From: an uncultured Vicinamibacterales bacterium
GTDB taxonomy: Bacteria > Acidobacteriota > Vicinamibacteria > Vicinamibacterales > UBA8438
Assembly: GCA_958295905.1 (NCBI GenBank)
Contig: OY282382.1
Location: 5,748,367-5,812,366 of the forward strand
Direction: 5' to 3'
Length of the DNA: 64,000 nucleotides
Below the pieces are notes generated by a model. The model was given only the letters and a program-made list of their open reading frames with translations, had not been told where the DNA came from and searched no databases. This document shows positions 7,406 to 17,424 of the stretch, piece after piece. The position numbers and the translations under genes were made by a program. Within the stretch, counting starts at the first letter, position 1; each line of letters starts with the position of its first letter.

Positions 7406-10400
7406 CTAGCGAATGAACAGGTATTCCTTCAGGTTGAACAGGCTGTGCGCGACGTCCTGCCACACCTGCGGGTCGTAGAGCAGCAGGTGCGGCGCGCTGC
7501 CGCGCGCCGCCGCCGCCGTGTCGAGGTAGGCGGCGATGCGCGCGCGCTCCGCGTCGGCGGGCCGGCGGGTCAGCGCCTTGAGGAACATGTGGTCGATGCG
7601 GCTCTCAATCGACCCCGCCTCGCCCTCGGCGAGACGCCGCCCCCATTCCGCCGCCTGCCCGATGACGAACGGGCTGTTGAGCATGGTCAGCGACTGCGCG
7701 GGCACGTTGGTGACGTCGCGCTGGCCGCGCGTGGTCGCCGGCCGCGGCAGGTCGAAGACGTCCAGGAACGGGTTGTGCGCGTTGCGGCGAATCTCCTGGT
7801 AGATGCTGCGGCGCCCGTCGCCGTCGAGGGGACCGTTGTTCGGGTCGCCCTCCGTCAGCCCGTACCGCGCCGCGTAGCGCACCGGCACCGAGGGACCGTA
7901 CAGCGTCGGGTCGAGCCGGCCGGACACCGAGAGAATCGAGTCTCGGACGGCCTCGGCGTCGAGCCGCCGGAGGTTGGCGTGCTGCAGCAGCCGGTTGGAC
8001 GGGTCGGCCGCGAGGGCCTCCGGCGACCCCCGGCTGCCCATGCGGTACGCGGCGGTCGACACGAGGCGCCGGACCAGCCGCTTGACGGAGTAGCCGCCGC
8101 CCGCGAACTCCGCCGCGAGGTGGTCGAGCAGCGCGGGGTGGGACGGCGCGTCGCCCAGGCGTCCGAAGTTGTCGACGGTGCGGACGAGGCCGTACCCGAA
8201 CAGGTGGCGCCAGACGCGGTTCACCGCGACGCGCGCGGTGAGGGGGTTGTCGGGCGCGGTGATCGCGCCGGCGAGGCGCAACCGGACCAAGCCGGGGTCG
8301 GGATACGGCTGCGCGTCGAGCGCGGCGAGGAACGCGCGCGGCACCGCGTCGCCGAGGTTCTTGTGGTTGCCGCGCACCAGCAGCGGCTGGTCCGGCGCCG
8401 CCTCTTCGACCACCCCGGGGGCGCGGCGCGCCACCGGCACGTCGCGCTCGAGCAGCCGGTAGCGGGCGGCCGGCGCGCGCAGCGCCACGAGCTGTTCCAG
8501 CGACCGCGGCAGCAGATCGGCGCGCACGAACTCGTCGAGGAACGCCGCCTCGGTCTCGGTCAGCGCGCCGAGCCTCCACCGGGACACGACCTCGCCGAGG
8601 CGCCGGCCGACGAGCGCGGCCAGGGCCTCGCGCGAGTCGGGCGGCGTCGCGCCAGCCCCCGCCAGCAGATGCAGCACCGGCAGATCGGTGTCGAGCGGCG
8701 TCGCCGCCTCGTCGTGGAACAGCACCTGCCCGACCCCCATCGACGAGCGGCCGTCGCCGCGCCGCACCGGCCGGTTCGTCTGCCGGCCGTCCTCGGGGTC
8801 GAGCGTGAACTGCGTCACGTCGTTCTGGGTCGCGAACTCGATGTAGGCGGTGAAACCCTTCCAGAAGGCGGTGTCCCACTGCGCCCAGGTCATCCGGTCG
8901 CGCTTCGGGCTGTAGCGCAGGTGGTAGATGCCGCCGCGCGGCACCGCGTAGTTCTCGATGATGAGGTTGGCGAAGCTGAGGTCGCCGCCGAGCACCCGCA
9001 GGCTGATGAAGTCGTTGTCGATGGTGAACCGCGGCGTCTGGATGACCCCCGCGTGCTTCGACGACAGCAGGTGCGTGTAGGCGCCGCCGGGATAGATGCC
9101 GGTCAGCAGGCGGTCGCCCCGCCGCTCGACCGCGAACTCGCCGGGCGGCGACGGCGCCTCGGGGCGGCCCACGCCGTGCCCGACGGTCGCGGCGTAGTCG
9201 GCCCCCGCGAGATCCCACGCGACCTGGAAGTGCTCGCGGTTGAACCGCCCGCGGTCCGCCAGCTCCGTATCCCACCGGGCGCGCAGCGCTTCCCAGGCGC
9301 GCGGCAGGTCCGCATCCGCCACCGCGGCGAGCGCGCGCCACGCGGCCAGCGCGCCGCCGTCGCGCTCGTCCCGCGGCGGCGCCGCGGCGCGTTCCGATGC
9401 CGCGGGCACCGGGTCCGCCTCTTCTTCCAGCAGCCGCGCCCCCACCGTCTCCGCCGCCTCGAGCCACGCATCGGCGAGTCCGTCGCGGATCTCCTGCTTC
9501 AGCGCCGCGAGGGCGTCCCGGTTGGTCTCGAGGAGAGCGGGGTCGTCGATGGCGCGCTGGGTCGGGCGCGCGCCGTAGAGGGTGCCGAACAGCGAGTAGT
9601 AGTCCTTCTGGCTGATCGCGTCGAACTTGTGGTCGTGGCACCGGGCGCACGAGACGGTCAGGCCCATGAACGCCTTCGACACCACGTCCACCTGGTTGTC
9701 GGTCCACTTGACCCGGTCCTCCCACGGATCGACAGGCTGGTAGCCGTGCTCGACGAGCCGGTAGTGGGCGGTGCCGATGATCGACTCGTTGGTGCGGCTC
9801 TCGGCGTCGAGCCGGGGCGCCGGCAGCAGATCCCCGGCCACGTGCTCCCGAATCAACTGGTCGTAAGGCACATCGCCGTTGAACGCGCGGATCAGGTAGT
9901 CGCGGTAGCGCCACGCGAGGGGGATGTCGGGGTCGCCTTCGCTGCCGTGCGATTCGCTGTAGCGGAACAGGTCCATCCAGTGGCGCGCCCACCGCTCGCC
10001 GAAGTGCGGCGAGGCGAGGTACCGGTCGACGAGATCGGCATAGGCGTCGGGCGACGGGTCGCCGGCGAACCGGGCGACCTCGGCCAGCGTCGGCGGCAGC
10101 CCGCGCAGATCGAACGACAGCCGGCGGATCAGCGTCCGCCGGTCGACCGGCGGCGCCGGATCGAGCCCCTCGGCCTCCAGCCGGGCGAGGATGAACCGGT
10201 CGACCGCGCCCCGCGGCCACGCCTCGTCACCGACCGCGGGCGGATCGGCCGGCTCGACCGGTTGCCACGCCCAGTGCGAGCGGCGCCGCTTGTCCAGATC
10301 GAACGGCTCGGACGGGTCCGGCGCACCCGCCGCCGCTGCCGCGTCCTCGGGCCACGGCACCCCCATCTCGACCCAGGCGATCAGGCTCTCCACCGCCGAC

Positions 10401-10732
10401 GGGTCCAGGGCGCCGGTCGGCGGCATCAGCACGGGCCGCCCCTGCACCCGCTGCACGAGCGGGCTCGCGTGCGGGTCGCCCGGCACCACCGCGGGCCCGC
10501 TGTCGCCGCCCGCGAGCAGCCCGCCGCGGCTGTCGAGCCGCAGCCCCCCGAAGGGCGTCTCGAGCCCCGCGCCGTGGCACTGGAAACACTGCTCCGCGAG
10601 CAGCGGACGGATCTCGGTCTCGAAGAACTCGATCTGCTCCGGGCTCGGCCCCGCCGGCTGGGCGCCGGCCCGGACGCCGGCAACGAGGGCGACGGCCAAG
10701 CCCAGGAGCGCCGCACAAGATCTGAAACTCAT
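7406..10732 (-). CDS. PSD1 cytochrome c-type protein (DUF1549/DUF1553)
   Basis: 1108 aa from M at 10732 with a signal peptide (MSFRSCAALLGLAVALVAG). A planctomycete-type cytochrome c domain follows (C-F-Q-C-H near residue 50, with the downstream VLMPPTGALD providing the axial Met region). Then DUF1549 (around residues 190-420: FDLRGLPPTLAEV, HFGERWARHWMDLFRYSES, VSCARCHDHKFDAI), a large insert with a beta-sandwich-like segment (residues 540-700), and DUF1553 near the C-terminus (AVNRVWRHLFGYGLVRTVDN, SPEALAADPSNRLLQHANLR, VPAQSLTMLNSPFV). Periplasmic. The family pairs with DUF1501 proteins; a role in polysaccharide or sulfated-polymer use has been proposed but is unproven. Confidence 0.9.
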   Translation of the reverse strand: MSFRSCAALLGLAVALVAGVRAGAQPAGPSPEQIEFFETEIRPLLAEQCFQCHGAGLETPFGGLRLDSRGGLLAGGDSGPAVVPGDPHASPLVQRVQGRPVLMPPTGALDPSAVESLIAWVEMGVPWPEDAAAAAGAPDPSEPFDLDKRRRSHWAWQPVEPADPPAVGDEAWPRGAVDRFILARLEAEGLDPAPPVDRRTLIRRLSFDLRGLPPTLAEVARFAGDPSPDAYADLVDRYLASPHFGERWARHWMDLFRYSESHGSEGDPDIPLAWRYRDYLIRAFNGDVPYDQLIREHVAGDLLPAPRLDAESRTNESIIGTAHYRLVEHGYQPVDPWEDRVKWTDNQVDVVSKAFMGLTVSCARCHDHKFDAISQKDYYSLFGTLYGARPTQRAIDDPALLETNRDALAALKQEIRDGLADAWLEAAETVGARLLEEEADPVPAASERAAAPPRDERDGGALAAWRALAAVADADLPRAWEALRARWDTELADRGRFNREHFQVAWDLAGADYAATVGHGVGRPEAPSPPGEFAVERRGDRLLTGIYPGGAYTHLLSSKHAGVIQTPRFTIDNDFISLRVLGGDLSFANLIIENYAVPRGGIYHLRYSPKRDRMTWAQWDTAFWKGFTAYIEFATQNDVTQFTLDPEDGRQTNRPVRRGDGRSSMGVGQVLFHDEAATPLDTDLPVLHLLAGAGATPPDSREALAALVGRRLGEVVSRWRLGALTETEAAFLDEFVRADLLPRSLEQLVALRAPAARYRLLERDVPVARRAPGVVEEAAPDQPLLVRGNHKNLGDAVPRAFLAALDAQPYPDPGLVRLRLAGAITAPDNPLTARVAVNRVWRHLFGYGLVRTVDNFGRLGDAPSHPALLDHLAAEFAGGGYSVKRLVRRLVSTAAYRMGSRGSPEALAADPSNRLLQHANLRRLDAEAVRDSILSVSGRLDPTLYGPSVPVRYAARYGLTEGDPNNGPLDGDGRRSIYQEIRRNAHNPFLDVFDLPRPATTRGQRDVTNVPAQSLTMLNSPFVIGQAAEWGRRLAEGEAGSIESRIDHMFLKALTRRPADAERARIAAYLDTAAAARGSAPHLLLYDPQVWQDVAHSLFNLKEYLFIR

Positions 10733-10790
10733 CGTGCCCCGCACTTTAGCGCCGGTCCGACCTCGACGCAAGCGGCGCCCGGATCCCCCG

Positions 10791-10963
10791 CAGGACCATC
10801 CCACGCTCCGCCGCCGCCGTGCGCAGGCGGCATCGTGGCGGGTCCTGGGGCTCCGGACGGGCGGAATCGTGGGTCTCACGCGGCGCCGGCCGGTCGGCAA
10901 GACGGTGGCGACCCCTCGAATCGGGGGCGGGCCGTCACCCGCAGTCAGCGTGGGATGCCCCTG
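10791..10963 (-). repeat. Dispersed 172-bp repeat with 17-bp TIRs, copy A
   Basis: Begins CAGGACCATCCCACGCT and ends AGCGTGGGATGCCCCTG, imperfect inverted termini of 17 bp. The interior (for example GGCGCCGGCCGGTCGGCAAG on the plus strand) matches, on the opposite strand, copies at 34306, 38890 and 43905. It is the main content of the 10733-11059 intergenic stretch. Confidence 0.75.
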
Positions 10964-11059
10964 GGATCCCCCGTTTCCGCTACTTCGTCCCCCGATACCC
11001 GCCCCGCACTATCCTCAACCGTGCCGACAGTCGGCTCTCAGACACACGGAGGACATTGT

Positions 11060-11224
11060 ATGCTTTGCCGCGATGCCGCCGGGCCGCCCACCGGCCGTTG
11101 CCGTCCCTGGATGACGGCCACGCGCGCCGGCGGGCGATCGGAAGTCCACCTGCCGGGCAGGCGACGCTTCATGCGATTCCGGCCGCGATCCGCCGTGAAT
11201 GGAACTAACGGAACGGCGACATGA
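11060..11224 (+). CDS. Candidate 54-aa leader ORF coupled to the kinase-ATPase gene
   Basis: ATG at 11060 has GGAGG 7 nt upstream, and the TGA overlaps the ATG of the next gene (ATGA at 11221). The peptide is arginine- and glycine-rich (MLCRDAAGPPTGRCRPW...) with no recognised domain. It may be a leader peptide providing translational coupling, or chance: the SD and the overlap are its only support. Confidence 0.3.
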   Translation: MLCRDAAGPPTGRCRPWMTATRAGGRSEVHLPGRRRFMRFRPRSAVNGTNGTAT

Positions 11225-14200
11225 ACGTGACCCCATTCCACTGCGGGCCTTTCGCCAACGAGAGCGAACGCACGGCATTCGAGCATCTCAGAAGCCGCAT
11301 CGAGTCGTCGCTCGGGGCCGGCGACGACCAATGGATACTGCTGACCAATCTCACGTGGTCGGTCACGCACCAGTTCCAGGCGGACGAGATCGACCTGATC
11401 GCCATCGGTCCGACCGGCGTGCGCGTCATCGAAGTCAAGCACTGGTCGCGGCGCTGGGTCGATGAGCACCCGGACCTCGTGGACCAGGAAGCGGACCGGG
11501 TCACGAACAAGGCGCGCAAGATCGGCACCACTTCCCGCAAGTCCGTACCGGACCTCGGGCGCGTGGACGGCGTGATTCTGCTGACGCGCGAATCGCCGGG
11601 CATCAAGGAGCTGGCCGGCCGGGTCGTCCGGGGGGTGCGGTTCTGCACGCTGAAAGAGTGGCGCGAGGCCGTCGATTTCGACGGGGCGCCGGCGCTGCGC
11701 CCGCAACAGGTGGCGCGGCTCGGCCGTCTCCTGGCGCCGAAAAGCGCGGTCGCTTTGGACGGTTCCCTGCGGCGGTTCGCCGGCTACGTCAACCTGGAGC
11801 GCCGCACGCCCCCGGCCGAGCGGTTCCACCGCGTATACCAGGGTGTCCACGCCACCCGGCACGACAAGGTGATTCTGCATCTCTACGACCTGTCGGCGAG
11901 CGACGAGGCGCACGCCGAGACGCGGGCGATGCGGGGGTTCGAGACGTTGCGCCGGCTGCAACTGCACGCCTGGGCGCCGCGCGTACTCGATTCCTGGCAG
12001 GCGGCGCCCGGCTACGCGGGCGAGATGCACTTCTTCACCGTCACCGACCCGCTGGCGCCTTCCGTCGAGAAACGCGCGTCGGACCCGTCGTGGGACACCC
12101 CGGCGCGGCTCGCCTTCTCCAGGGCTGCCCTGGGCGCGTTGGGCGAGCTGCATGGGGAGACGTCGGACGGCGCGCCCATCCTGCACCGCAACCTGACGCC
12201 GGGGACGGTGCTCGTCCGGCACGACAACACGCCGATCTTCACCGGCTTCGAGTTGTCGAAAATCCCGTCCGAACGGAGCGTGGCGTCGGTGGGGCCGCCG
12301 TCGGGGAAATGGCCGCCGTCGACGGCGCCGGAAGTGCGCGCGCAAGGACTGCACGCGGCGGACACCCGGTCGGACCGCTACGCGCTCTGCGCCAGCCTGC
12401 GCGTCCTGTTCGAGGACCGGGACGACGAAACCAGCCGCCAAGCCCTTGAAGGGCTGGCTTCGGGCACGGCGGACGATCCGGCGCAGCGCGGCGAGCCGTC
12501 CGCGCTCGACGCGCGCTTCTCGGCGCTGCTCGGTGAGTCCCCGCCCGCGCCGCCGCCTCCGCCGGCGCGGTTCTGGACGGAAGATCAGATCGTGCCGTTC
12601 CGCGGCGGCCACTACCGGGTGGTCGAACGCCTCGGCTCCGGCGGGGTGGGCACGACGTTCAAGGTCGTGCAGCTCGACCGCACGAGGCAGAAGGAGTTCG
12701 GGACCTTCGTCGCCAAGGTGTGTCATGACGAGGAGGCGGGACGCCGCGCCGTGGGCGCCTACCGGCTGGCGCGATCGCACCTGCAGCACCAAGCCGTCTC
12801 CGGGATCCTCGAGGTGGCGTCGGCGTGGCGCGAGAACGAGTTCACGGCGCTCATGACCTGGGTCGAGGGCTCGCCGCTGCGCGATTTCGCGGGGGTCCTG
12901 CCGCTGCTCGTGGACGACCTCGACGAGACCTCCGCCGACGCGCTGACCCGCTTCTGGCTGCGGACGATGTGCGAGGCCCTCGACGTGCTGCACCGCAACG
13001 GTCTCATCCATGGCGACGTGAGCCCCGGCAACCTGATCGTGTCCGGGCGCAACCTCGTGCTCACCGATTACGACTTCGTCGGCCGGATCGATGAACCGAT
13101 CGCCGCGCCGGGCGCCGCGCTCTACTGCGCGCCGTCCCACCACGCGGGCCGGCCGGCGTCGCCTTCCGACGACCTGTACGCGCTGGCGGCCAGCTTCTTT
13201 CACGTGATCTTCGAGCGCGAGCCGTTCCGCCACGGCGGCGCGCCGGCGAAGGAGCGCGGCCTGAACTGGGAAGCGGTCGACCCCGAACAGCGCGCGGAGT
13301 ATCCCACGGTGCTGGAGTTCCTCCGCCGGGCCACCGACCCTGACCCGGATCAGCGGTTCCCGTCGGCGGCCGAAGCGCTGAAGGCGCTGGCGGTAGCGCC
13401 GCCCGTCCCGCCGCCGCCCGTCGTCGCACCTATGCCAGTGGTCTCGCCGCCGCCGGAAGTGCCGCCCGCGTCGCCGGCGGAAGGTCCGGCGCTCGTCCCC
13501 GCGCCGTCGGCCGGGAAACCCGCGCCGGTTCCCGAGCCGTCGGCGGCGCCGACGCCCGTCCCCGCGCCGGCCGCGGGTGGACCCGCACCGGTCGAGCCGC
13601 CCGATGCGCCGGCCGTACGCCGCGAGCAGCGGGTGGAGTGGCTGCGGGGGTTGTTGCAGTCGTATCCGGGGTCGCGGTGGGGGAACCAGGAGACGCGCGG
13701 GCTCGACAGCCCCTTCGCCGAGCAGACGTACGTCGAGACGCCCCTCGAGGCGGCGTTGCGCGACGACGTGCGGGCGCGCCGCGTCCGGCTCGTCGTCCTC
13801 TGCGGCAACGCCGGCGACGGGAAGACGGCGCTGCTCCAGCATCTCGCCGGACAGTTCGGCCTCGAACGGCCCGCGTCGTCCGAGCGGGTGCTGGAGGGGG
13901 AGACGGACGACGGCCTGCGCGTGCGGATGAACCTCGACGGTTCGGCGTCGTGGCGGGGGCGGTCGGCCGACGACCTGATCGACGAGTTCCTGGCGCCGTT
14001 TCGGGAGGGGCCGCCGGCGGAGGACGTCGCGCATCTGCTGGCGATCAACGACGGGCGTCTGCTGGAGTGGATCGAGAGGGTCGAAGGGCGCGGGCGGGAG
14101 ACCGCCCTCACGCGGGCGCTGTACGAGGCCCTTCAGCGGGCTCAGCAGGATCGGTGGACCGGCGCCTCCGCCGCCGCGGGGGACGAAAACAACGAGGACG

Positions 14201-15594
14201 GCGAGGACGCGGGCGGGGCCGGCGGTGACGCCGCGGAGGACGCCGAAGGCGCCGGCGACGTTGCCGAGGACGCCGCCCCGCGACCGGCCCCCGATGCGCA
14301 CATCCGGTTCGTCAACCTCAATCAGCGGTCGCTCGTCGGCGGCGTGACGGCCGACGGGACCGGCATCCAGACCGGTTTCCTGGAACGCCTGGTGGACCAC
14401 CTGTACGGCGGCGGCCGGGCACCGGAGATCTGGGCGCCGTGCGCGACCTGCGCGGCGCAGGACCGCTGCGACGTGTTCCGGGCCAACCGGTTGTTCGGGC
14501 CGGCCGGCCTCCCCGGCGGCGCGGACGCCGAAGCGCGGTCGCGCGCCCGCGGGCGGCTCTTCGAGGCGCTCCAGGCCGTCCACCTGCGCGGCGAGACGCA
14601 CGTCACGGTGCGCGAACTGCGCGCCGCGCTCGTCTACATCCTGTTCGGGGTCCACTTCTGCGACGACTATCACGAGGGCGCCGCCGCGGCGCGCCGCCGC
14701 CCGGTCCCGGCCTACTGGGATCCGGCCTTCGGTCCGTTTCCCGCAACCGATGCGGCGTCGGGGACCGCGCCGCCCCTCCTGCCTTACTGGGACCGGGCAT
14801 TCGACCCGCAGTCGCCGCGGCGGCAGGGGGGCGTGCTCGGCGACTTGGCGCGCTTCGACCCGGCCCTCGACGCGCATCCGCGGATCGATCGACACTTGGT
14901 GCGCCCGGCGGGGGCCGGCGCCCGCCGGGGCGGGGCGGGGTATCCGGCGTTGAACCTTGCCTCGGCGCGGCGGCGCGCGTATTTCGAATGGTCCGAACAG
15001 GACATCGAGTCGATCACCGGGGACCGGCACGCGCTCGAACTCGCCCACGGCCGTCACCTCCGCCGGTTCCGCCGGTTGCCGGTAGACGACGGAGCGCGCG
15101 AAGCGGCGTGCCGGGCGCTCTGCGCGGGCATCGCCCGCCTGGCGACGCTGCCGCCGCAGGCGTACGACCGTCCCGGCGTCGTTCCCCTGCGCATCACCCC
15201 CCGCACCCCGACGGAGACGGCGTTTTGGATCGAGAAGCCCGCGGATCGCTTCCATCTCGAAGCCGACCTGCCGTCCGCACCCGCCGGTCTCGACCGGCTG
15301 CACCGGCAGGCGACGCTCGTCTACCGCTATGGGGACGGGCGCGAGGAGCGTCTCCGGTTAGGCGCGGAACTGTTCCACCTGCTGCTGGAACTGAGCGAGG
15401 GGTACCAGTTGGGCGACGCCTCGACCGACGACACGTTCGCGCACCTGTCCATCTTCGTGCAGCGGCTGGAGCGCGAGGACGACCGCCGGCTGCTGGCCTG
15501 GAACCCGATGCGCGACGATGCGATCCACGAGATCGCGGCGGAGAACGGTTCCAATGACGGACCGCAGCGGCTGGTCATTCGACCGCTGGCCTGA
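11221..15594 (+). CDS. NERD - pseudokinase - Ser/Thr kinase - P-loop ATPase fusion (PglW/DptF-like)
   Basis: 1457 aa, at least four modules. (1) Residues 1-130: NERD nuclease-related domain with D58 and E71-V-K73. (2) About 200-450: degenerate kinase-like fold, HRN where HRD is expected and TGFE where DFG is expected, so probably a pseudokinase. (3) About 465-715: a second kinase with a glycine loop (L471-GSGGVG477), K499, HGDVSPGN (597-604) and D616-Y-D618 replacing DFG. (4) After a Pro/Ala-rich linker (725-795), an ATPase with Walker A G862-NAGDGKT869 and a Cys cluster CATCAAQDRC. NERD plus kinase is the layout of PglW of Pgl/BREX type 2. The C-terminal ATPase resembles, by architecture and position, DptF of phosphorothioation-dependent restriction. 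First gene of a three-gene operon (11-nt gap to the next gene). Assignments are by motif reading only. Confidence 0.8.
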   Translation: MNVTPFHCGPFANESERTAFEHLRSRIESSLGAGDDQWILLTNLTWSVTHQFQADEIDLIAIGPTGVRVIEVKHWSRRWVDEHPDLVDQEADRVTNKARKIGTTSRKSVPDLGRVDGVILLTRESPGIKELAGRVVRGVRFCTLKEWREAVDFDGAPALRPQQVARLGRLLAPKSAVALDGSLRRFAGYVNLERRTPPAERFHRVYQGVHATRHDKVILHLYDLSASDEAHAETRAMRGFETLRRLQLHAWAPRVLDSWQAAPGYAGEMHFFTVTDPLAPSVEKRASDPSWDTPARLAFSRAALGALGELHGETSDGAPILHRNLTPGTVLVRHDNTPIFTGFELSKIPSERSVASVGPPSGKWPPSTAPEVRAQGLHAADTRSDRYALCASLRVLFEDRDDETSRQALEGLASGTADDPAQRGEPSALDARFSALLGESPPAPPPPPARFWTEDQIVPFRGGHYRVVERLGSGGVGTTFKVVQLDRTRQKEFGTFVAKVCHDEEAGRRAVGAYRLARSHLQHQAVSGILEVASAWRENEFTALMTWVEGSPLRDFAGVLPLLVDDLDETSADALTRFWLRTMCEALDVLHRNGLIHGDVSPGNLIVSGRNLVLTDYDFVGRIDEPIAAPGAALYCAPSHHAGRPASPSDDLYALAASFFHVIFEREPFRHGGAPAKERGLNWEAVDPEQRAEYPTVLEFLRRATDPDPDQRFPSAAEALKALAVAPPVPPPPVVAPMPVVSPPPEVPPASPAEGPALVPAPSAGKPAPVPEPSAAPTPVPAPAAGGPAPVEPPDAPAVRREQRVEWLRGLLQSYPGSRWGNQETRGLDSPFAEQTYVETPLEAALRDDVRARRVRLVVLCGNAGDGKTALLQHLAGQFGLERPASSERVLEGETDDGLRVRMNLDGSASWRGRSADDLIDEFLAPFREGPPAEDVAHLLAINDGRLLEWIERVEGRGRETALTRALYEALQRAQQDRWTGASAAAGDENNEDGEDAGGAGGDAAEDAEGAGDVAEDAAPRPAPDAHIRFVNLNQRSLVGGVTADGTGIQTGFLERLVDHLYGGGRAPEIWAPCATCAAQDRCDVFRANRLFGPAGLPGGADAEARSRARGRLFEALQAVHLRGETHVTVRELRAALVYILFGVHFCDDYHEGAAAARRRPVPAYWDPAFGPFPATDAASGTAPPLLPYWDRAFDPQSPRRQGGVLGDLARFDPALDAHPRIDRHLVRPAGAGARRGGAGYPALNLASARRRAYFEWSEQDIESITGDRHALELAHGRHLRRFRRLPVDDGAREAACRALCAGIARLATLPPQAYDRPGVVPLRITPRTPTETAFWIEKPADRFHLEADLPSAPAGLDRLHRQATLVYRYGDGREERLRLGAELFHLLLELSEGYQLGDASTDDTFAHLSIFVQRLEREDDRRLLAWNPMRDDAIHEIAAENGSNDGPQRLVIRPLA

Positions 15595-15605
15595 GGTGAA
15601 CACGC

Positions 15606-17423
15606 ATGGCGCAAGCCGATCGAGAGATCGTCGAGAACGCACTCTCACCCGACATGGTGGAGGAGGTCTGGACCGGCAACTATGACAAGGTGCTGCCGGT
15701 CGCGCTTCAGCAGTTCGAGATTTCGGCGATCCTCCCGGCCATCTTCTACATGTTCCGCTACGGGCACCGGCGCGGCCCCGGGGAGTTCCTCGCGACATAC
15801 GGTCCCCGGACGGGGACCCCGGCCCGGAAGCGCCGGCAGACCACCGTGGACCGGATCGCGGCGAAGCTCGCCGAGACCGACGAGTTGACCGGGTTCGACG
15901 GCGAGGTCGAGAAGGCGGTTCTTGGCGACCTTCTGCTCTGCTTCTGCCTCGAGAACGTCCGGCACGGACTCGGCCGGGACAAGCAGGTGCAGCGCGTCGC
16001 GCCGACCCACTACATGACGAGCTGGATCGATCTGCCGCGGAACGTGTCGGACCTCCGCTACGTTCCCGAGATGATCGTCGCCATGCTCGCGAATCGGCGC
16101 ACGGGCGATTACGTCACCAAGAGCGAGACCACTGACCGGGCGGTCCATTTTTCGGTCGCGAACGGGTACGAAGACAACGTGCTGTTGCGCGCTTTCAGCC
16201 AGGGGCTCACCCACCGCGGCGACGTGCGGGCCGATTTGGCGTCCGACCGGTTCGATGACCGCCACGAAGCGGTCGGTCTGGACCAGCTTCTGACGATTCG
16301 GCTGGCCCTCCAGCTCGGGGCGGCGCCGACCAAACTCAGGGCGCCAAGGCAGGGCCCGGACGCGCATCGGATTTCCAACCAGCGTCCCATTGCGGAAGTC
16401 GCCGGGCGCCGCTTCTCCGATGACATCCGCCGCTTCGTGCGCTCGTACGCCGATTCCGCGCCGCGCCAGGTCTTCGTCGATATGCTGGAGTCGTGCATCA
16501 CGATCGGGTTGACCACCATCGTCACCAGCACCGTCGATGTGCTCTCCCGATGGGCGGCGGCCGGCAGCGTACCGGCTCGTGAGACGCAACACCCGGCGCC
16601 GCTCTTCGTGGACTGCTCCAACGGCGCGGACCGGCGGCTCAGGCTGCGGGCCGAACAGTCGACGGACGACCTGATGCGGCGGCTGGAACGGATTCCCGTC
16701 ATCCTGATGGCGCTGCGCTTGCTGGATTACGAGGCGCGCTCCCGGCCGCGAATCAAGCGGGAGGAGGTCGCGACGCGGCCGTACGCCACGGCGTGGCTGA
16801 ACCTGCTCGGCGATCTCGTCCACCACCGACACGCCGAGGCGCAGCGCGTCGCCTTCGCCATCGAGGACAAGGCGGAGAAGTTGGCCGAGAAGGTGGCCGA
16901 CCAGGACGACGTGGCCGGCGTCCTTCTGGGCGACGCCGACGACCAACGGCATGCCGTCTGGCGGCTCGCCGGCGGATTGATGGCCTTGAAGGGGGCGGGC
17001 GACTTCCAGAAGAAATTCATCGGGATGGTCGATTCCATCCTGGCCGTCGGGCGTCCGAACGGGCTGGCCGACAAGCGCACGACGACGCGCGGAAGCGGTC
17101 CGGGGACGCGCCGGCGCCGCGAGGTGCGCGCCCTCGTCTTCACCGACTCGGTGCTCGACTACCTCGCGCACCTGCACCTGCTGCCCGGTCCCAAGGGCGG
17201 CGCCGACGCCAACATCGTGTCGTTCCTCGACTTCCTCCGCGAAGACTACGGATTCCACGTCGATACCGCGCCGCCGGGCATGACCATCTCCAACGAGGTC
17301 CTGGGCCGGAACCGGGCGGCGCTGGAGCGGCGTCTGCGCGATCTCGGCCTGCTGATCGGCGTCAACGACGCCGAGCGGATGAAGCGGCTCACCCCCCGCT
17401 TCGAGGCGGCGGGAGGGATCTGA
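15606..17423 (+). CDS. Unrecognised 605-aa defence-operon protein (DptG-position)
   Basis: 605 aa, ATG at 15606 with TGAGGTGA about 5 nt upstream. The two operon neighbours lie 11 nt before and 1 nt after, so co-expression is near certain. No enzymatic motif is evident. Visible segments are ISAILPAIFYMFRYGHRRG, a helical region around 375-440 containing RLLDYEARSRPRIKREE, and a C-terminal HLLPGPKGGADANIVSFLDF followed by a winged-helix-like end (RNRAALERRLRDLGLLIGV). In Dpt systems the gene between the ATPase DptF and the large DptH is DptG, also without a known enzymatic fold. Equivalence here rests on gene order alone. Confidence 0.6.
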   Translation: MAQADREIVENALSPDMVEEVWTGNYDKVLPVALQQFEISAILPAIFYMFRYGHRRGPGEFLATYGPRTGTPARKRRQTTVDRIAAKLAETDELTGFDGEVEKAVLGDLLLCFCLENVRHGLGRDKQVQRVAPTHYMTSWIDLPRNVSDLRYVPEMIVAMLANRRTGDYVTKSETTDRAVHFSVANGYEDNVLLRAFSQGLTHRGDVRADLASDRFDDRHEAVGLDQLLTIRLALQLGAAPTKLRAPRQGPDAHRISNQRPIAEVAGRRFSDDIRRFVRSYADSAPRQVFVDMLESCITIGLTTIVTSTVDVLSRWAAAGSVPARETQHPAPLFVDCSNGADRRLRLRAEQSTDDLMRRLERIPVILMALRLLDYEARSRPRIKREEVATRPYATAWLNLLGDLVHHRHAEAQRVAFAIEDKAEKLAEKVADQDDVAGVLLGDADDQRHAVWRLAGGLMALKGAGDFQKKFIGMVDSILAVGRPNGLADKRTTTRGSGPGTRRRREVRALVFTDSVLDYLAHLHLLPGPKGGADANIVSFLDFLREDYGFHVDTAPPGMTISNEVLGRNRAALERRLRDLGLLIGVNDAERMKRLTPRFEAAGGI

Positions 17424-17424
17424 C

